Positions 35,882-50,100 of a stretch of DNA of 64,000 bases are shown here, piece by piece (within the stretch, counting starts at the first letter, position 1; each line of letters opens with the position of its first letter). The notes under the pieces are model-generated. The model saw nothing but the letters and a program-made list of their open reading frames with translations. It was not told the origin of the DNA and ran no database searches. The position numbers and the translations under genes were made by a program. The stretch covers positions 2,312,731-2,376,730 of the forward strand of contig WBVU01000005.1 of the NCBI GenBank assembly GCA_009192285.1, in the 5' to 3' direction. The DNA is from Morchella semilibera (Eukaryota > Ascomycota > Pezizomycetes > Pezizales > Morchellaceae).

Positions 35882-36700
35882 GGAGACGCCGCAGAGCTCT
35901 CCGCCGAGAACTTTGATCAGCGGTATAGCTGATTAATTCCGATGTCCTCTTGCCCCACAAAAGACGTTTTGTGTGCCGTTCCTGGGGAATCCCGCTAAGC
36001 ACTGGGCGGTGAAACAATGCATGATGCTAAGAAGAATGGCAGTAGTAGTTTAGTTGGGCGAAAGGAAATGCAATAGACTTTTAATATTTCTGCGGTTGTA
36101 TTAAGGTGTGAGTTGTGAATCGAGGACACTCATGGTGAGAGTCTTTCCTGAATGGTGGTTGGTGGGAAATGGAGGAGCTCATGTGGGCTGTCAACAACGG
36201 AGCTAGGTTGATGGTGGTGGTGGACCTGGTGGTGGTGGTGGTGAGAAATGCCTCGTGTAGTTTAGTTAGTCCTTTTTGGTGCGTACATCACGGATACGTA
36301 AGAGTGCTAGTTTTTTACCATTTATGTGCATGAATATGTGCCATGAACCACCATGGCCACCACCACTACCAGAAGTCTTAGTATTTAGCTGCTTGTAATT
36401 ATTCCGCTCGGCCGTCCCCCGTCGTCTGATGTATACATACCCGTCCTTCCCCAGATTTCCCTTTCGCCCCACCTGCCTGCTCATTCATGTTCTCTGTTCT
36501 TGTCTATGCTTTTAGTTGTTGCGAATAGTAATTGATTGATCGATTGATTGATTGCTTGGATCGAAGGGATTCTGCTGTCGCTGCTACTATTTGCTACCCA
36601 CTACTACTGCTGCTGCTGCTGCCACTACTACTATTCTACTATTTCCACTACTACTATTACTACTCACAACTGCTACCTCTCGTCATAAAAGTCTTTAATC

Positions 36701-39700
36701 ATGGCTGTCACCGAATCCGCAACAACGGTCACTGCAACGGACGATTCATCAGCGGTCCCTGACTCTACCACATCCTCCAGTCCCACAACAGGTCAAAAGA
36801 GATCTTCAACTGCTGCTGGAAACCCATCAGGTACAAATTTTCGCCCTGTAAAACGAAGAGCATCAAAGGCCTGTCAATGCTGCCGGGCACGCAAGGTTAG
36901 ATGTAATGTCGTGGAGCATGGAGCTCCCTGCACTAACTGCAGGTTAGACGAGGTCGAGTGTATCATCACTGAAAGCAAGCGGAGAAAGTGAGTCATATTT
37001 CCATTTATTCAACTTCTTATGCAGCACTGACGAGTAATTGTTGCTGTAGGAAGTTATGGGGAACAAAGGTCGATTCTGCAGGGTCAGCATCGGATACTGC
37101 TTCTGCTCCCAAAACCATACCGGCTGTTGCCACTGCTGCTCTCAGATCTCCAAGTATTTCACATCACCCTGAGCAACTGCATCACCACCACTCACCTTCC
37201 GCTATGTCTGTGGATGGCGGTTCAGATAGAGAAGGACATGTTCCTCACATGATTTGTATGCCAAAAATCCTCTACCATTGTATACCAATAATGTAGTCAC
37301 ATTGCAACATCATTCTTACAATCTATAAAGATCAAGCCCAGAGCATGCGAATGAGTCTCTCCGGCCAGGAACGTGAGCGTAGGGCCTCATATGCATCCTC
37401 CCACGGCTCCGTGCCTTCACTCACAAATTCTCTCTCTACGCAAACCTCGATGACCTCAACCGGGCCACACCGCATCTTGCGACCCCTTGGGGCCGTACCG
37501 CCATTCATTAAGCCTACCCCAGCAAGGATACCTCTAGAGGACCTAGAATACTTGACCAAGAAGGGCGCTCTGACGCTACCAGCGGAGCCGTTGAGGAGTG
37601 AATTACTAAAGAGCCATTTCGACTTTGTGCATCCATACATGCCATTGTTGAATCGGAGGGAGTTTTTAGATATTGTGAGTTCAGAAGATGGGAGCAAGGG
37701 GAAGGTCAGCTTGTTGCTGTTTCAAGCGGTGATGTTTACTGGCAGTGCAGTATGTTACTTCCAACCCCCAATCTGGTAGTTGAGTTTGCAAGCTAAGTGT
37801 GAGTCATAAAGTTCGTGGATATGGAAAGTCTTAGAATTGCCGGATTCACCACTCGAAAAGCTGCCCGTAAGGCCTTTTTCACAAAAGTCAGGGTACGTTA
37901 AAAGAAAAACTAAATACGCAATTTCGTTCTCCTAGCCGAGTCATTAACAATCGGAATAGGCACTGTACGATTTTGATCACGAGCAAGATCGCATGTCACT
38001 TGTACAAACTCTCCTTCTCATGACCTACTGGTATGAAACCCCCGACGACCAAAAAGACACTTGGCACTGGATGGGTGTTGCCATCTCGCTCTGTCATACA
38101 ATTGGCCTCCACCGAAACCCCGAGAATTCAAATATGGACCCGGGGCGCAAGAAGCTATGGAAGCGGATCTGGTGGAGTTGTTTTATGCGGGACCGTTTGG
38201 TTGCGTTGGGGATGAGGAGGCCCACCAGGATAAAGCGCGAGGACTGTGATGTGCCAATGCTCACGCTCGATGATTTTTCGATCGACATGACATTAGATGC
38301 GGATGAAGGGGAAGACTCAGTATTTTGGAGCTATGAGCAGAGGGAACAAAAGGAAAAGGAGGCGAGAAGGCAGAAAGAGCTTGCGATTATGTGCATTGAG
38401 AAAGCAAAACTCTGTGTATGCATTAGTCAGGTCTTGTCGGCACAATATTCGGTACTCAACACCAACCAAGGCAGTCTTGCGGCGGACGGAAGTACGCGAA
38501 CAACTATGATGCTACTTCCCAAAAAGCTAGATCCAGAGTGTTGTCAAGTCGCTCGGTGCGATAGCGAGTTGGCAAAGTGGATCCGTGAGTTGCCGGAGGA
38601 GGCACGTTACTCGCCAAATAAGGCGAACGATAACATGGATGACGTCCTGACTCTGCATAGAAATCTGTTGCACATGGTGTACTGGTATGTCTCATTCTTT
38701 CTCGGCGTTGGTGACGGGTGTAGATCGCGGGGATATATCGGCTGACAATGATCGTGCAGCACAACCGTAAGCGCTTTACATCGGCCACAAGTACTCCCTT
38801 CTGCGCCCGCACCTTGGCCGGCAAAGAACAATGCCGCCGAATTGCAAGAGGTTTCGCGCAGAAAAGTGAGACAAGCAGCATCGGAGATCACTCGCATGGC
38901 CGAAGAATTAATTGAGCTTGACCTCGTTAGATACTTGCCTACAACTGGGTATATCTTACTAAACACAATTACGATTACAAATCGCTAATAAACAGAACAG
39001 AGTTACCGTTATGCTTCCCGCCGTGATTATTCACCTCCTAGACATCAAATCTTCCAATGCCCACACCCGGGAACTTTCTCTCGAGGGTTTTGGGTTGTGT
39101 ATGCAAGTGATGCAAGGGCTTCGCCAATCTTACTCGGCTGCCGATTACGCCACCCACTTTCTCGAGGCCGCCATTAAAAAAGCCGATATCCAAGTTCACG
39201 GGCACCGCAAATTTGGCCACCGCAGACGCGCCCGCCACAGGAACCTTACGCACATCGGCACGTCGCCGGGAATGTCTGGCGCGGCAGCCATTTCAATCCC
39301 CGCATCTGCCCCACCCAGCAATGCAGCATTGACACCTCCACCAGACTTAGAGAGCTTGACGGCTATGGATATGGGTAAGGGATTGGACGAGAATGAGCTG
39401 CAGTTCAAGTTAGAGAGTTTTTTGCAGGCTCCTCCGTCGCCCTCACATGATGCTCCCATGCCTAGTGCTTTCAATGCTGGATCGAATGGGAATAGCACTC
39501 TCCAGGCCCCTGCACCCGCCGGGGCGGAGGACCTTCTATTCTCGGATTCGACACCACATCTATCTATGCCTGCCGATGGGGGGGAGGGGAGCAATGATTT
39601 AGATGCGCTCTTGAGTATAAGGGAGCAGGGTGATCCGTTCTTAGGGCACTATGATGATGCAGGAATGTCTGGAATGAGCAGTAAGAACGCAGCTGGTGGT

Positions 39701-39823
39701 AGGGCGTTTGATTTGATGGGAGAGTCAAGTAGTTGGCTAGAGGAGGACATGTCAAAATTGTTAGACGGGGTAGATTTCGATATTGATGATGTTATTCAAG
39801 TGCTGGAGACGGAGATTAATTAA
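36701..39823 (+). CDS. farA: Zn2Cys6 transcription factor, FarA / cutinase factor 1-beta type
   Basis: Members of this family activate genes for fatty-acid beta-oxidation, peroxisomes, lipase and cutinase when fatty acids are present. Exons are 36701-36987, 37050-37255, 37331-37749, 37812-37892, 37960-38684, 38760-38948 and 39001-39823, joining in frame to about 909 residues, near the usual length. The zinc cluster is C58-x2-C-x6-C-x8-C77-x2-C-x6-C87 (KACQCCRARKVRCN, CTNCRLDEVEC), followed by the basic SKRRKK box split by intron 1, which I recall as typical of FarA. The fungal-specific TF domain is clear (HFDFVHPYMPLLNRREFLDI, DTWHWMGVAISLCHTIGLHR, LWKRIWWSCFMRDRLVALGM). The acidic C-terminus (LLDGVDFDIDDVIQVLETEI) is a likely activation domain. 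The exon 3 start is ambiguous: acceptors at 37330 and 37336 both keep frame. FarB is the alternative assignment. Confidence 0.9.
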
Positions 39824-42800
39824 AATTCTGGGACAAAATGGGTATTTTCTTATTTCTTCTTGGGAACTATTAATGGGGGAATAATTATTTTCATTGCGGG
39901 TCTTCTTCTTTTTTTTTTTTGGAAAGGAGTTGGGTGTTTCTCTTCTTTCCTTTGTCTTTTATGAATCCTTGGAACTTGTTGGCTGGGATGATATAGCCTT
40001 CCTTCTCTTTTCCTTTTGTTTTCATCTCTTCTGCATGGGAGGGTCAAACTTTTTTCTGTACGATATCATGAGGACGTAGATGCATATAATATAGAAATGA
40101 CTAAAACGGATTAATTCTTCGGAGGGAATTTTACTCTTTTTCGAGTTCTGTTTTTTGTAAACCTAGCCGGTTGTGTGGGGAGCCGCGACGACAACGCTAG
40201 GTAACCCCTTAACTATGGTTTCACCGTTAACATACGGAAGCTTTCCCCGTATAATTCTCGTTCCAAAAATTGAAGTTTTGGAGTTGCACAACTGAGATAC
40301 CGAGGCTGTTGCTGGGGAAGGGTTCAAAACTCAAGAAGATCGTATCGCGAGAGACTCCCCGGAATGTATTTGCGTACGTTTTATACCTACATATGTACTC
40401 TATATATATTAGACACCTATTTTGTGCAAACACATAGCCTTTTCTAGATCACTAACGATTTGTTCTATAGACCATGTCGGTGATGCAGGAGACTGATGGA
40501 CCGACCCCATCCAGCTCGGTGATTCCGATAATAATATCTTATCTGTGCATGTAGAGTAGGTACATGTATGGGGCTAATTCCGTGCGCATAAAACTTATGT
40601 GACCGTTTTTTTCAAGTTGAGGCTTTTTTTTTTTTGCGTGCAGTTACAATAAGGACGGAGCCTGTCATGTGCCATGCACCGGAAAGGCGCTCGTTAGATC
40701 TACATGACCTCTCTAGATACCATAGGAGTTTGGAACCCACAGCCTACCTATGTTTCTGCAGGTTAAGTTGATGATGAAACCCCTGCTGTACCTATAGCTA
40801 CCTACCTACCTCATTCTCGGTATCATATTTGGGGCAGCCAAGTATGATACACATACTATGTAGCTGGCGGGCTACTTTTAGTCGGTAGCCAGCTAGCTGC
40901 TGTGGTCCACCCTTCTGGGTTCGAGGTGTAAGTTATCATGAAATCAATGATAAGGGGATCTCTATTGGTCAAAATACCTACACTCCGATCCAGTGCCAAG
41001 AATCATTGGCTCTTTTGAATGGTCTGTGCTCAGAGCGGAGTCGAAATTCCATGTGGTCGTTTTCACACGCGACTAACTTCATCAAGCTGTGGATGGGCGC
41101 CGTGCCAGGTTGTGGGGATGCGGGGGTTCAGGCCTTTCACATGCACTGCCAAAACCCAGCGGTACATCCCGTGCCGCGGGGAACCCTTGGTTTCGTACTC
41201 CAGAGTCTGGAGGTTGGGGTTAATAAAAGCTGGGCCCTGATTGCTTTGAGCCAGGGGGCTTATCCGGAACTTTTTCTGAGTGAGCAGCAACCTGGGAATT
41301 TTGCGGGGGAGAAGTCTTTCTAACGTAGTTGAGCTTAATTAGCCAAGGTAAACATTCGAAGACATTAACATATGTATCTATTTTACACCTCTGTACCTAT
41401 AATAGTGCTATTCTCTCAACGTTAGAAAGCTTGTAGACGCTGTCATCTGCACTACAATTGATGGATCTACAGAGATTCGTTCATCTATTAGGTCATCCTA
41501 CATCCAATTGACCACATCTTCATGATCAGACATCAGCGTTTTTGGGATTTGCAACCGTGTCTTGGTTTCAAATTAATACAGACAGATCTAGAATAGGAAG
41601 TGGATTGGACAACAAGTAAGATACTCCTCATCCGCGGCTCGCACGTGCTATGGGATGTAAAGGCTGTATTTGATATTGCTTGGCACGAGCCCACTGTCAT
41701 CAATTACATTCGCCTACGTCAACATCACCTCCTAGTAATATTATCATTTATAGTCCAGTGGATGCGACAGGCATCTACGAGTTGATTAGGCACGTACATA
41801 TTAAATATGATTGTTACCCTCGTTTTTGTGCATACTAGCATATACATCTGATATTGCGTGCATGAACCGAGGTTGGGGTTAGGGGATTTTGTATTGTGGG
41901 GGAGTTGTGTAAGTCTGTTAAATGCCTGCATGTAGGAAGAATACTATCTTCACAGACCTGCAATTCTGTTTATCCATCCCGAGGTTTAGCTGAAATTCAC
42001 CGGCTGACATGGGGGTCATTTCTGCGATGAAACAGAAGTGTACTTACGTACCATATTCGCCTGTAAGTACATGTAGTACATAATATATCAGTATGTATGG
42101 TTTCACGAGATCGGACCTGCAGCAATATCTATACCTGTCAAACCACTCATCGGTTGAGCCAGCCATAAAAGAATGAAAGCACATGCCCGGAAGCGCAGGG
42201 ACCGGCCCTGATATCCCATGTGATGCCAGCCCAGTGAAAACAACAAGCCCCGGATCTGCACATGTCAGATTCACCGAGATCACAATTAGATGAAGCTGCA
42301 CTCATCTAGTTAGCTTAGACGCCCTCTTCAGGCAGACATTTTATGTCTGTAGGTATTTATTTGCTCGTATACCACCATCTAGGCCGAGAAGGGCCCAAAT
42401 AAAGGTGCACTAACGTACCACTAGGTTATAATTATCAGCATTACACCATACAACATTAAGATACGATACGGTTCGACTTCCCCCCCCCCCCCCCACAAAC
42501 GCGTGGTGACTCTAGTCGCTAGCTGCAAGTCACAATTTATCTCAATATGGTTCGTATAATGAATATCAGCTACTACTGTAAAGGTCCGCCCTTCAGGGGT
42601 TAAGGACCGTTTGACATATGGCTCCTCCCATTGACTGATACTAACTACATTTAGTAGATATCTAACCTTAGAGAGACTATCCGCTTCCTATACTCGTATC
42701 TTCCTTTTATAAACGGGACCACTATTGCCATATACCATACTAAATCCTGGACTTGGCGCATATTTGTATGGCATGCAATAACGGTCCCTGTTACAAACGT

Positions 42801-44592
42801 GAGGAAAATACTAGTACACGTAGACTAGAGTACATGTATTTAGGTACATCCTGGAAACATGACATGTCGAATTATAGGTACATGTAGTCGATCTAGCTCA
42901 GCCACGTGTTCATGCCCCATGTTGGCTTCCGCGGCCCGCCGGGGTGGGTTTAAACAAAAACTAGCCTAGTGATTTAATAGATATTCCGATACACGTGATC
43001 TATTTGGCATGGCACCAAACCACTCTCAAGCTCTTATGTTTTGTATTCATCGGATATCACTCGTAGCCTTGCTAGTTTTCTCTTTTCTGTTGTTTAATTT
43101 GATAAGTGCTTGCCAGCAAAAATTGAATAAAAGAATATATACTTGCTATATAATATCTGGTAGTAAAAGGCCGTGAGATAAATTCCATCCGGCAAAGAGT
43201 GCGTTCCAGCTCGCACTAGCTAAAAGTTCACAATCGATTCTTTTAATTCATAACTAGAGTTCTAAAAGTCCACAACCAAAAGTGTATCAAGCTTCACAGG
43301 CTTTATACCAGATATATCGATATCTCCAGAACCTCTTCAGGGCGCTAAGATCAGATTTAGTACGTACGGTTATCCCAACTTCACGATATTTTAGACACGA
43401 CCGGCTCTCAACATCCTACTTCTCGCTCCGTTTCAGAAGCTGGATAGAAGCTAGAATAATGGTTAATAATAAATAGCACATACTACTAGCTTCGTACTAT
43501 CCATCTAGTACACTGCAGCTCGCAAACACCTCCCGGAGACATCGAAGTCCTCGATGCGGCCGCTATGTATCAACATGTCCTTATCAATCTTATCTTGAGA
43601 TAGTAACACTCTCCCTATTGACACACACACTATTGCTCGTGTGGGAGCTTTACTATCTCCGAGCCCTTACTCACACATGGCCAGCGCTTCCCAAACAGTT
43701 GGTATATGAGTGTTTTGTCTGCATGACTAAAACTCTCACACCCTCGATTTATACTATTTAGTCAAGGCCTAGATTTGAACACAGTGCAGACCAACAGTAC
43801 CAATAACACTACAACTATGAAGGATTCATATATTTGTAGCTACGAAATCCCCCAGATCTAGAGCAAATTATAATTATTTGGTGATTCGGGGCGCGTACGT
43901 TCTAGTACAAGCATAAGGGGCCCTATATGTTATTTTATAAAGATATATCTATATACATGCTCTTTGACGGCAACGTTTAGATGGGGGTGTAACAGAAGTC
44001 AAGCACCCGAACATACTAACTATTGGTATCTCTCGTGAGCTTGTACAATTGCATTCATGCTTAAAGACTTTGCATGTGTGTGGATACATGTAGTACTAGC
44101 GTGGACCAAGGAATCACAACTCATCACTCGGCTTCTATCACGATCGCCGTTGTTTGATTTATTATTTATTTATTTATACTTTATACGCCGTTATTTGATT
44201 ATTTTTATATTTGATTATGCTTCATGCTTGCGCCGTTATTTGATTGATAACTCATACATGTAGAGGCGACCCGAAGGCTATGGTATGATTCCCGTTATGT
44301 TACACTATAACGATTGGTTCATTGATTGATTAAATCCACGGTTACATGAATAATGTATTAATGGCTTTCCACTTGTTTATCAAAGCAGCATTAGGTTGCA
44401 ACATATATATAACTAGATATTCTCTGTTGCTACAAATATATTCCATAATAATTAAGAAAAAATAAAAAATCTGATCATCAAGACTCATTTATTTCGCGTT
44501 TCCTATATCTGAAAAAAATACAAAACCTTAGCTACTCCTGTTTGTCATAAGCTCACATCCTCATATCCCAAGCCCAAACCATCCTATCATAT
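39824..44592. other. Intergenic DNA between the FarA-like and GH55 genes
   Basis: No gene accepted. A frame at 41006-41323 has no family resemblance. T runs near 39911 and 40626, a C tract at about 42480-42494, six TACATGTA copies (40561, 42068, 42831, 42889, 44085, 44255), and at about 44110-44265 an AT-rich stretch that resembles the flank of the LTR-like relic and includes three loose CGCCGTTATTTGATT units. Confidence 0.5.
44110..44265. repeat. Diverged dispersed-repeat fragment with internal CGCCGTTATTTGATT units
   Basis: The left part (ATCACAACTCATCACTCGGC, then a TATTTATTTATTTATACTT stretch) aligns by eye with 29357-29425 next to the LTR-like relic. The right part has three imperfect copies of CGCCGTTATTTGATT. 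It probably belongs to the same old repeat family. Confidence 0.35.
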
Positions 44593-47168
44593 CTACAATG
44601 CATCAAACCTCAACAACGTTCTTGTATAACTGTTTTCGTTTCCACTGGCGGGAACCACAGCCGCGCCGTTAACGTTCACCATGCTGACTGCGGCTATAGT
44701 GTTTAGGTTGAGTAAACTGAACTTGCTGCTTGACTCAACATTGACAATTGCCGCCTGACATGTTTGTGGTGTTATGCACTCCTGTGCGTAGTTCTCGAAA
44801 AAGGAGTATAACCCTGCACCGTAAACAACGATGTCGGATGATGAAACAACACGCAGAGCCCAGGATTTGCGGCAGGAGGCTGTTGTGCATGAGGCATATG
44901 TGGGGTCGTTCCAGGCGCTATTGATGGGGAAGGGAACGGTTGCATCGGGGTTGGATTGGAAGTATGGAGTTTCGGTTTGAATCATGGCCATGAACACATT
45001 TTTGGTGTTCTGGAGTTGGTATTGGTAAAGAACGTTGTGCTCAGCGGCAGTTCCGTACCTGTTAACTATGTTAGTACCATATGACTACTGATTTATAGTG
45101 CGCTGTTGCGTAAAGGTAGATGAACTTACAACCACACCGGTCCGTTAGTGCTCTCACTCAAGATACCCCTCCCATTATAGATTGTAATCTGCCCAAAGTC
45201 TGGCCCATCCAAAGCATGATCACTAGTCCATGCCCACACATTCTCGGCATATAAGCTCGCAGTCTTACCGATATGCAACAGCATGAATGCACCAAAGCAT
45301 GCAGAGTTTGGTGTAGTAATAGTCGTGCTTGGATTCTTCGCACACTGAGCCGGCTCCAGCTGAGTTCCTGCAGACCCGCCAACGCGGAAATGCACATCCC
45401 AGATACCATTGACACCCTGCTGACCTGAAGGATCTCTGGAGTTCCATTCCATAAGGACAGCTCCTGGTTGTGCGCCTTTTGTCTCAAACAGGAGCTCCGA
45501 AATCTCAACGTACCCACTGTCGCCAGCATTACCGACCTTGAATACTGGTGTGGGGTTGCCCACTTGCTTGAACGCGCTGCCATCTGCCATGATAACACTC
45601 CAAGCCTCACCGACGATTTTTGTGTTTACGGGAACGGTGACGGTATTGGAGATACGGTAGACCCCGTGCGGGAAAAAGATAATTTTTCCAGTGCCGGCAT
45701 AAGTGTTGAGGACTGTCTGGATGGCCGTAGTGTCATCGGTGGTACCGTCCCCACTTGCGCCGTTGGATTTGACAGAGACGAAGTTTGATACATCTTGATC
45801 CTGGTACTGGGGACGGGAGCGCTCAAAGATGCTGCTAGCACCCGATGTGAGGATAGAAGAAGGTTTGGCGAAGCCACGAGTGAGGGTGCCTTGTACAAAG
45901 GATCCTCCGGTATTGGTAGTGCTGTAATCTTTGCCTTGACCCCAGAAGTTGATGGTCGTTGTTCCACCAGTAAGGATCGTGGCCCCAGTAGTAGGATTTG
46001 CAACTGCTTTGGGGACATTGACGAGCTGGACGTTATCGAGGAGGACTGTTGCACCTGTAGCAGGCAACGAAGAGGAGGACTTAACGGTGTAGACACCCAC
46101 TGGAGTATCGGAAATCTTCGAATCCAGGAGAATAACCGAGCCAACGCCCTGTGCTGAGGCACCTCCAGAACTGACATCAATTCCTACGCCACAGTTTGCG
46201 ATTGTGACACTCTTGAAGGTCCAGGCCCAGTTCCAGTTCATATAAATTGCTGTCTGGCAATTATTAAACTTGAGGTTCCTGGTCATAAACTGCTGGTTGC
46301 CAAAGAATGCTCCATATCTTCCGCCGTTGAAAGTCAAATCACTCATGAATCCACCACTGCCGTTATCCATAAAGATTCCTTGATGCAAGTTTCCGGCAGC
46401 GGTACTCATCTCAAAGGTCAAATTGATTAGTGATGTAGCCTGCGCAACCTGCCAATGCATCCCTGTTCCTGCATTTGCCGGCATGGCACGAGTGTCAATG
46501 ATAAAGTTGCGTACGGAGCGGAAGAAGTTGTTCTGGTTAGTGTACCAGTTGGCTCCGTTGCTCTCATAGGGGTCCGAGTCAATCAGAGCCATTCCTGAGA
46601 AGCTAGCAGCACCCTTGATTGTGGGGATATTCAAAGGGTCGCCAACGAGCTGCGAATAGTACATGGCGACGATGGGCTTCGTGATGAGGTAGGTTCCAGC
46701 AGGGAAGTATACAACTGCTGGTGTAATTGTTGAAGAATCACAACCAAGGCCGCAGCGACCGCCATCTTGAATGGCAGCATTGATTGCCGTGGTATCGTCG
46801 GTGACACCATCGCCTTTATAGGTGCGTTAATAATATATATGAGAAGTAGGGGGAGGACGGTAACACTGACCAACTGCACCATAGTCTTTGACGTTGCGGT
46901 AAACCTTATAAGAAGAAGGGTTTGCATTGAAGGCTGCCCTGCCTTGCTTTGTGATTGCCTCATACCAGTACTGGGTCGCGCGGGGTTTGATGCTAGGCTC
47001 TTCATGGCGGGGAGGAAGGACTGCTCCTGAGAGGACTAGTGATACGATACATGAGAGGAAGAGAATGATTACTCTCTATAAAGATAGTCATTGATTAGTA
47101 TAAGGTAGATCGATAAAAAAAAAGTGTTATTCTATACTCACAATCGAGCCTATGCCGGAAACGGCCAT
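44593..47168 (-). CDS. Secreted GH55 exo-beta-1,3-glucanase, four exons
   Basis: GH55 enzymes release glucose or short products from beta-1,3-glucan in fungal walls, plant callose or storage laminarin. Minus-strand exons 47168-47142, 47075-46871, 46813-45130 and 45058-44593 join in frame to 793 residues, the normal size. A hydrophobic stretch (RVIILFLSCIVSLVLSGAVL) near the N-terminus is a secretion signal. Two right-handed beta-helix units each start with the pectate-lyase-like motif: VKDYGAVGDGVTDDTTAINA near residue 66 and SVKSNGASGDGTTDDTTAIQ in mid-protein. Other family blocks are GMHWQVAQATSLINLTFEMS, GNLHQGIFMDNGSGGFMSDL, VGIWDVHFRVG-like NGIWDVHFRVGGSAGTQL, LYAENVWAWTSDHALDG and EHNVLYQYQLQNTKNVF. 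The first coding exon is only nine codons; it was chosen because it supplies an in-frame ATG ahead of the signal. The gene looks intact. Confidence 0.92.
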
Positions 47169-50100
47169 GATTGTCGGTCGAGGGTATTATCCCGAATAGT
47201 ACAAGCGATATCTGAATATCAATAATAGTAGTAACAATAGGTAGAAATAATTATTCGTATATATTCTGCACACAACAACAAATGATAAAGGAAGGAATAG
47301 AGAGTGAGTAATGCCTGTTGCTATGGTTGAGCAGAAATGTAGATAATAAAAAATCCAAGAGGTCGGTGGGAGAAAAGAATGGAACTATATACTGTGTTGG
47401 AATGACAAAGGTGATTTAAGGACCCTGACCAAAGATATCTAGAGGTGTGGTATGCATTCAATTGTTTGGCCATGACCATGAAAAATAATAGAATATCAAG
47501 CCCTGCATAAGATAGCTATGTGACTTAAACTACATGTATCTGTATCAGCCAAACAGCCTGCGCGGACCAGGCTCACCATCCAGGATCAAGGCTTGAGTTG
47601 AGGTGTAACAAAGAAATTCGGCAGGACCTCTCCCCTCTTGTTGTGCCAGTCAGGCACCAGGGGACCAGGATTATTGACATTTCTATTGACAGTCAGGCCA
47701 GTCAGTCGGTCGTCTTCATCTCATGTTCACGTTCCTGACCCATGCAGGGGATCCGGAATGCATACCACCGATCAGTGAGATCTCCTTCTTTCTTGAGAAA
47801 CTACATGTAGTAAAGCACCACTAGCTCGCTCGCTTCGTTATCCCGTGAAAGCCGTTGACATCGATCGCCAGTCAGAAGAGAGGCTGATAATCGCTTATAT
47901 TTGACGGGCGGTACTTGAGTATAAACAAGGGTAAGAGAGCATTCTAGCCGTCAACTGCCTGGTAATGGTAATGAAATTTCGAGTCTGCATGTTTGTGCCT
48001 CTAGCTGGGTATTTCCAATGTGGTTAGAAGTATCTGTATCTGGCTACAGTCCCTACTATACTGGGATTCGATACAAGCTCAATTCAATCTATCGCTTATT
48101 AATCACAACTACCCTTAATATTATAACGACACCACACGCAATCACTCGTTTCATCTAATCTGCGACTCGGCCCATGAAATCACCAGTCCTGATCATTGCG
48201 CCGGGCGGCTATATCCCCTCCCTCTCCCACCATTCCCTATAGGAAAAAAAAGAGTTCCAAAACACTGGCGTTCGTTGTGGCAAGTCTAAATTCATTTTGT
48301 ATTTTGCAAGGATCACGAGTGCGAACTTACCACGAGAACAGCCCCTCTAAGTAAGTGATGATGGTAGTGGTGCGGAGTTTGGGACAAATGTAGGGTTTCC
48401 CCCGCATGCCGATCTTTTCCGTTACCTTATGCACACCCCGCAGCTGGATTAAGGTACTCATAATGGATAATATTGAACTAATATAATAAAGCTTTATGGA
48501 CATGTGCCCATTGGTCCGTACACCTTTTGGCTAATGAAATCTCGAGGCCCTGTGTCCTGTGGTACGGGTCTCATCTCATCTCATGATAGATTTCTGCACT
48601 TTCTCAGGGAAGATGTTGTATTAGCCCAGCTTATACCCACAGCCTAACACAAAGAGCATTAATTTAGTCATTATTGATTTTTGGACTACATGATGGGCGC
48701 CGGGGACTTTGGTCTCGATCCTTGTGATTATTTACAAATGGCTCTAGGTCTTGTGTCCTTTGAAAATCCATGAATGATCATGGAGGCGATATTTGATAGG
48801 CTTATTGTTAAAAATTTAATTTCATGAATCAATGCATGAAGCTTAAAAGAATTGATATAAAGTATATTGTTAGTGGCGAAGCTTAGGAATGTAGATATAT
48901 AGGGCTTTCGAGCTCTCCCAATGGTCTAACCGATGTTTTAATTATACATAGCGAATGTTTTTTGTAAATTATCGATGAAACACCTTCTGGGCCCATAATT
49001 CGCACCTGTAAATTCGTATGCTTCCACAAGACGGCCTAGGTTCATGAGGTTAGGCAAAAGAACTATTCCCACAGTCGGTACTAGTTGATACATGTAGCTA
49101 GCTGGACCTACAGTGCCAAGCCCGCCAAAATAAGCAATATATAACCAAGCCACCAAAGTTGGTACCAAAAAGCAATTGCAAGCATGTAACAATATCCACA
49201 ATATAATTCACCGGACTACGAAAAAGTATCGACTAGGGTCTCGTGGTCATGCTATGAGATTCTTATAAACCATGTCATTCATGCCCAAAGTCACTACGTC
49301 TGACCAGAGACACTAAAAATCTATTGCTAATTCATAGTAGACCTTTCCGTAAACCTATAGCTAGACATGTTGTAACTATATACCTTGTACCTATTAAAAA
49401 TGCCTCTCATATATTACCCGCCTCTACCCTCTCAAGCCCCTTCTAGCTTCTGTGTCACGTTACAATCATTACCCTTCTCCTCAACTCCCCTGTTGAATTG
49501 CAAATCGGTCAGGCTACCTCCCGCAAAGTTTATTTCAATCTACTGTATGTGTGTTTAGTACCCCTGCAGCAGACTTACCGGTGGATCCTCGGGTTATCTT
49601 TGTGCTGGTTTTGATTCATCAGCCTGCAAACAATCTAACACCGATGTACCGCGTTTAAGATCACAAACTCACATGCCACAAAGGCTGTCGTTTCCGGAGA
49701 AAATCCCTCGTCCCTGAATATATTTACCCCACTACTTCAACCGTCAGCATAGGATCACGGCCCGTACTGATCATGCATGTTTATGATCACCCTCTATTCC
49801 GGCTCAGTATCATGACTCTACTGTATGCTCTTACTCCATCAAAGTACAGAATCTCAGAAGACTTCTTATACTGGTCTAGATCACGCCCACTCCAATATCA
49901 AAATCCGGAATTGCTAGTCACAATGTCTTCGGTGGTTTACGAGAATCAGGACTAGCTTTGGGATGATGGGGTATATGGGGCGGGGTAAGTCAACCGAGAG
50001 TATTAAGATCTACTCTATTCATTTAGAAGGCTTAGCTATTCGCTTGTGGGATCATGTTTCTGATGAGGTAGGTGTTCACTTTTTGGGAAACTGTAACATC

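Larger units (their letters stand above)
28544..36700. other. 8-kb stretch without a recognised gene
   Basis: None of the open frames resembles a protein family. Content: an LTR-like relic (29464-29634), a GC-rich part (29900-31400) with C tracts near 29946 and 31000, TACATGTA clusters at 31686-32753, a telomere-like array at 32489-32502, a CATC run at about 32908-32953, a T-rich tract near 34495-34518, and a 10-base perfect hairpin at 35857-35881. The last 600 bases (GGT, ATTG, CTG and CTA runs) are the upstream region of the zinc-cluster gene. A non-coding transcript cannot be excluded. Confidence 0.5.

Noticed and set aside
41006-41323. 105-codon plus-strand frame
   Set aside because: No recognisable family, no splice partners, and a competing frame of similar length overlaps it.
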